A stretch of DNA of 64,000 nucleotides. It comes from Chloropicon primus (Eukaryota; Chlorophyta; Chloropicophyceae; Chloropicales; Chloropicaceae). The notes beneath the pieces were generated by a model. It did no database searches. It was not told the DNA's origin and saw nothing but the letters and a program-made list of their open reading frames with translations. Within the stretch, counting starts at the first letter, position 1. Each line of letters starts with the position of its first letter. The DNA lies in assembly GCA_023205875.1 (NCBI GenBank), contig CP060754.1:1240001-1304000 (forward strand), in the 5' to 3' direction. Shown one piece after another: positions 61,638 through 64,000 of this stretch. A program made the translations under genes and the position numbers.

Positions 61638-62735
61638 ATGACCAACCTATTCCCTGCAGGCATTTGTTTGCAGGCCACTCTCGCTCTCGCAAAAAGTAAC
61701 GCCTGGCTGCTCGATCAAAGGCTCGGCTTGATGGTGGGGGAGCGCTGCGCGGACGACGGAAGCTTTGAGGGGGGGAGGCGACAGGAGAGGGAGGGGAGGT
61801 GGCTCCCGTACCGCGACGCGAACGCGGATGCGTCCGTCCGCCTGTTCCTCTTCCACTGGGGGGGATCCAGCGCCAGCGCGTACGCCCAGTGGGAACGCCT
61901 CGCGTTCGCGTCGTCGAGGGACGTGGAGACCTGCGCGGTGCAGATGCCTGGCCGCGAGGGGTTCGACGACTTGGGGCTGACAGGCGACGGAGTGACCCTG
62001 GCGGCTTTGGCGGAGGCACTCGTCTCGGATCTCGGGCACCTCTTCGGCCCGGACGAGCCGAAACCCGTTTTTTTTGGACACGGGACGGGGTCCTGGTTCG
62101 CCTTCGAGGTCGCCAGGCTGCTGGAGTCCAGGAGCGTCGTCGTCGACGACGACAACAGCGACGAGTCCGCGGGGGATCGCCTCCTCCCTCCCGTCGCCCT
62201 TTTCGTGTCCTGCTTCCCCGCCCCCGACATCCCGGTCGAGGACAGGCCGTGGCCAGCGCTTTCGGGCCTCGCGAGCGAGGCGGATCTCCGGAGGCACCTC
62301 GTTCAAGTTTGGGGGGTCCCGATCGAAGCGCTGAGGCCGCCGGCCCGGAAGCCCTTTCAGGAGGCTCTCCAGAGAGATTTGGGTCTCTTGGATGCCTACT
62401 TGTGCGTCCCGCCGGGGAGCAGCAAGGAGGCGGGTTCTTCGCCGCCGTCGTCGCAGGAGGTGGGAGGCGGCAAAGGCACGAGCGTGGGGGTCACCAAGCT
62501 GAAGTGCCCGATCAGTCTTTTCGTGAGCCGGGAAGACCCTTTTGTTGGGCCCATGACGGGATCTCCGGTGCTGATGGAAGCGTGGGGCAGGTTCACCCAA
62601 GTTGGAAAGATGTCTGTGGACATCTTTTATGGTGATCACTACTATTTGTGCGATAGGAAGATGGGGAACGACGTCGGCCGGGTCCTTCTGGAGAAAGTGC
62701 AGAAGATCGCTGACCTCGTCAGCTTTGAATTCTAA
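61638..62735 (+). CDS. Type II thioesterase-like alpha/beta hydrolase with Gly at the nucleophile position
   Basis: The protein has 365 residues. It resembles GrsT-type thioesterases that free stalled chains from polyketide or peptide synthases: RLFLFHWGGSSASAYAQW, QMPGREGFDD, and FFGHGTGSWFAFEVARLL. The usual nucleophile elbow is GHSMG; here the codons read GHGTG, with Gly in the Ser position, though a Ser follows two residues later. The remaining triad is plausible: Asp in SREDPFVG and His in YGDHYYL. Lid region is present. The first 70 residues are unlike the family; two CAG acceptor-like sites at about 61659 and 61673 leave the true start open. Function without the Ser is uncertain. Confidence 0.75.
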   Translation: MTNLFPAGICLQATLALAKSNAWLLDQRLGLMVGERCADDGSFEGGRRQEREGRWLPYRDANADASVRLFLFHWGGSSASAYAQWERLAFASSRDVETCAVQMPGREGFDDLGLTGDGVTLAALAEALVSDLGHLFGPDEPKPVFFGHGTGSWFAFEVARLLESRSVVVDDDNSDESAGDRLLPPVALFVSCFPAPDIPVEDRPWPALSGLASEADLRRHLVQVWGVPIEALRPPARKPFQEALQRDLGLLDAYLCVPPGSSKEAGSSPPSSQEVGGGKGTSVGVTKLKCPISLFVSREDPFVGPMTGSPVLMEAWGRFTQVGKMSVDIFYGDHYYLCDRKMGNDVGRVLLEKVQKIADLVSFEF

Positions 62736-63634
62736 GTCTAACACGGAATTACAGCCCGTTGGGACAGCAGCTGCTGCTCCATCGCATCGCCCTCCTTTCC
62801 TTCGGAGTCCTTCCTCCTGGACTTGCTGGGAAAACGCTCAAGAAATTTCCACAGGGAGAGAGAGACGAGAGAGAGACAGAGAGACGAGAGAGAGACAGAG
62901 AGACGAGAGAGAGAGAGAGAGCAAGTCCAAGAAGTCCAAGTCCCTTCGTCTTCTTCTTGAACATTCTTCTTGGGATCCCAAGACCTGTTTAGCGCGACAC
63001 ACGATGAAGACCATGCCGAGGTATACAAGCAAGAAACAAAACAAAACTCAAAACTCAAGACACTCGGTGCCTGGGATCTGCATGAGAAATGTACAAGACC
63101 AAGACGCCCCTTCGTCTTTTGGACTTTGTTGTAGCCCTCCCTTTCCCTTTCCCTTGGTACCCTCCAATTAACGTGGTCTTGCTCTGCTCTGCTTTCCTCT
63201 AAGTAACTCCAAGGCTCCCTCCACTTTCCGTGCAGAAGGAAAGGACGAGGGCACTCCTGTCTTCCCGTCCTCTCTCAAGCCAAAGCCAAGGACAGAGACC
63301 AAGCGCTAGCTGTGTGTGCGTGGGTGGGGGCAAGGCACGACCTTGTTGGAAGGGATGAAGACAGAGAACAGGTTGACCAGCGGACCCTAAAAGAACTCAA
63401 GGGGTGGCGACGCACAACACCTGATATATCAGGTCGTGGACGGAGGAAGAGGGGAAACCCATCAACACCACAGTGAACCCAAAGGTTGGATCTTTGCAAA
63501 GATGAAGACGTGCACGCAGGGATAGAACTTGGCGAAGAGACAGAAAGGTCCCCTTGGGAGGAACGCAAAGGCGGGCGATCTAACTATTGATACGGCACAG
63601 GCACAGGTAGTACCACACTCGCTTAAGCGTCGCC
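62736..63634. other. Intergenic region with AG-rich tract
   Basis: 899 nt. AG-rich tandem blocks (GAGAGACAGAGAGAC units) lie at about 62859-62922. No gene supported. Confidence 0.5.
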
Positions 63635-64000
63635 ATGAAGGACGGAGGACGTCAGAAGATCGTGTCGCCCCGCATCAGCGTCATGAAGGGGATGCAAGGG
63701 CAGCAAATGAAGGAGCTGGGGAGGCGCCAGTCCGCCTTCACGCTGGAATACAGGCAGCTGAGGACGGAAGCCGACGAGCACGTGTTCAAGACTGCCCTGA
63801 ACAAAGTAAAGAAGCTCTTCACCGGGAACAAGATTGGTGTGAACGACAAACACATTGTGGAGGAGGAGGACCTTCCTGCTCCGAGGCGCAACAGGCCCCG
63901 GTCGATGTCCGTCCAAGAGGACCTCCTTTCCGATAAGCTGAACCAGCCAACCTTTATGTTCAACCCCATTGGGCACACCAAGATGGCGTGGGACGCTTTT
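63635..64000 (+). CDS. N-terminus of a possible voltage-gated or cyclic-nucleotide-gated cation channel (3' end outside window)
   Basis: The frame is open from the ATG at 63635 to the window edge, 122 codons. Basic, mostly disordered N-terminus (KKLFTGNKIGV; PRRNRPRSMSV) leading to FMFNPIGHTKMAWDAF. That ending resembles the element before the first membrane helix of EAG/HCN-type channels (form: hPxSxxKxxWDxF). The channel call is inference from this short motif. Confidence 0.45.
   Translation, partial: MKDGGRQKIVSPRISVMKGMQGQQMKELGRRQSAFTLEYRQLRTEADEHVFKTALNKVKKLFTGNKIGVNDKHIVEEEDLPAPRRNRPRSMSVQEDLLSDKLNQPTFMFNPIGHTKMAWDAF

Overview
The window is nuclear DNA of a compact-genome eukaryote, most likely a green alga (Chlorophyta; a prasinophyte-type lineage is a guess). 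The evidence is: short GT-AG introns of about 80-320 nt; plant-type proteins (two-AP2-domain factor, ACT-repeat protein, carotenoid cleavage dioxygenase, leucine biosynthesis with a transit-like N-terminus); mitochondrial EF-Tu and bL21m; eukaryotic complexes (VPS41, CPSF100, virilizer, MAT1, SS18/GIF, Abi/WAVE); and TGTAA motifs just after many stops, the polyadenylation signal known from chlorophytes. An IFT25 homologue implies a cilium or its relic. Coding DNA is GC-rich, and neighbours lie only 50-700 nt apart on both strands.

Layout. 1-6.2 kb: 3' part of a methionine synthase gene whose catalytic half is duplicated in frame, then a small two-exon SSXT coactivator gene. 6.3-9.4 kb: a secreted orphan and a carotenoid cleavage dioxygenase. 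9.7-12.3 kb: a three-exon MAT1-like gene without a visible RING, IFT25 and bL21m. 12.4-18.5 kb: BT1 transporter, VPS41, a secreted orphan. 18.6-26.1 kb: virilizer and CPSF100 sharing a divergent promoter with a long GA tract. 26.1-32.5 kb: ACT-repeat protein, ARM/IQ protein, ICE2/NARG2-like protein with CCCH fingers. 32.8-35.7 kb: two tandem peroxidase-ankyrin genes, identical except near their ends. 36.0-38.2 kb: a pentameric ligand-gated channel homologue. 39.2-48.5 kb: small coiled-coil protein, EF-Tu, CMS1, ubiquitin-eS31, Abi-like protein, isopropylmalate synthase, a plastid-like orphan.

48.6-50.9 kb is a gene-poor AT-rich island (about 27-32% GC in the lines I counted, against 70% in a nearby coding line) that stands out from everything else. 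51.0-64.0 kb: a tiny membrane protein, a likely LRR + SFI1-repeat centrosomal gene, several orphans, an Mpv17 protein, the AP2 factor, a thioesterase-like protein with Gly at the usual nucleophile position, and the start of a possible cation channel.

There is no operon logic. The genes are independent housekeeping or lineage-specific genes, often in divergent pairs. Many share nuclear RNA or transcription roles (SSXT, MAT1, virilizer, CPSF100, ICE2-like), but no functional cluster can be argued from position alone. No transposon, retroelement, CRISPR array or tRNA was recognised.
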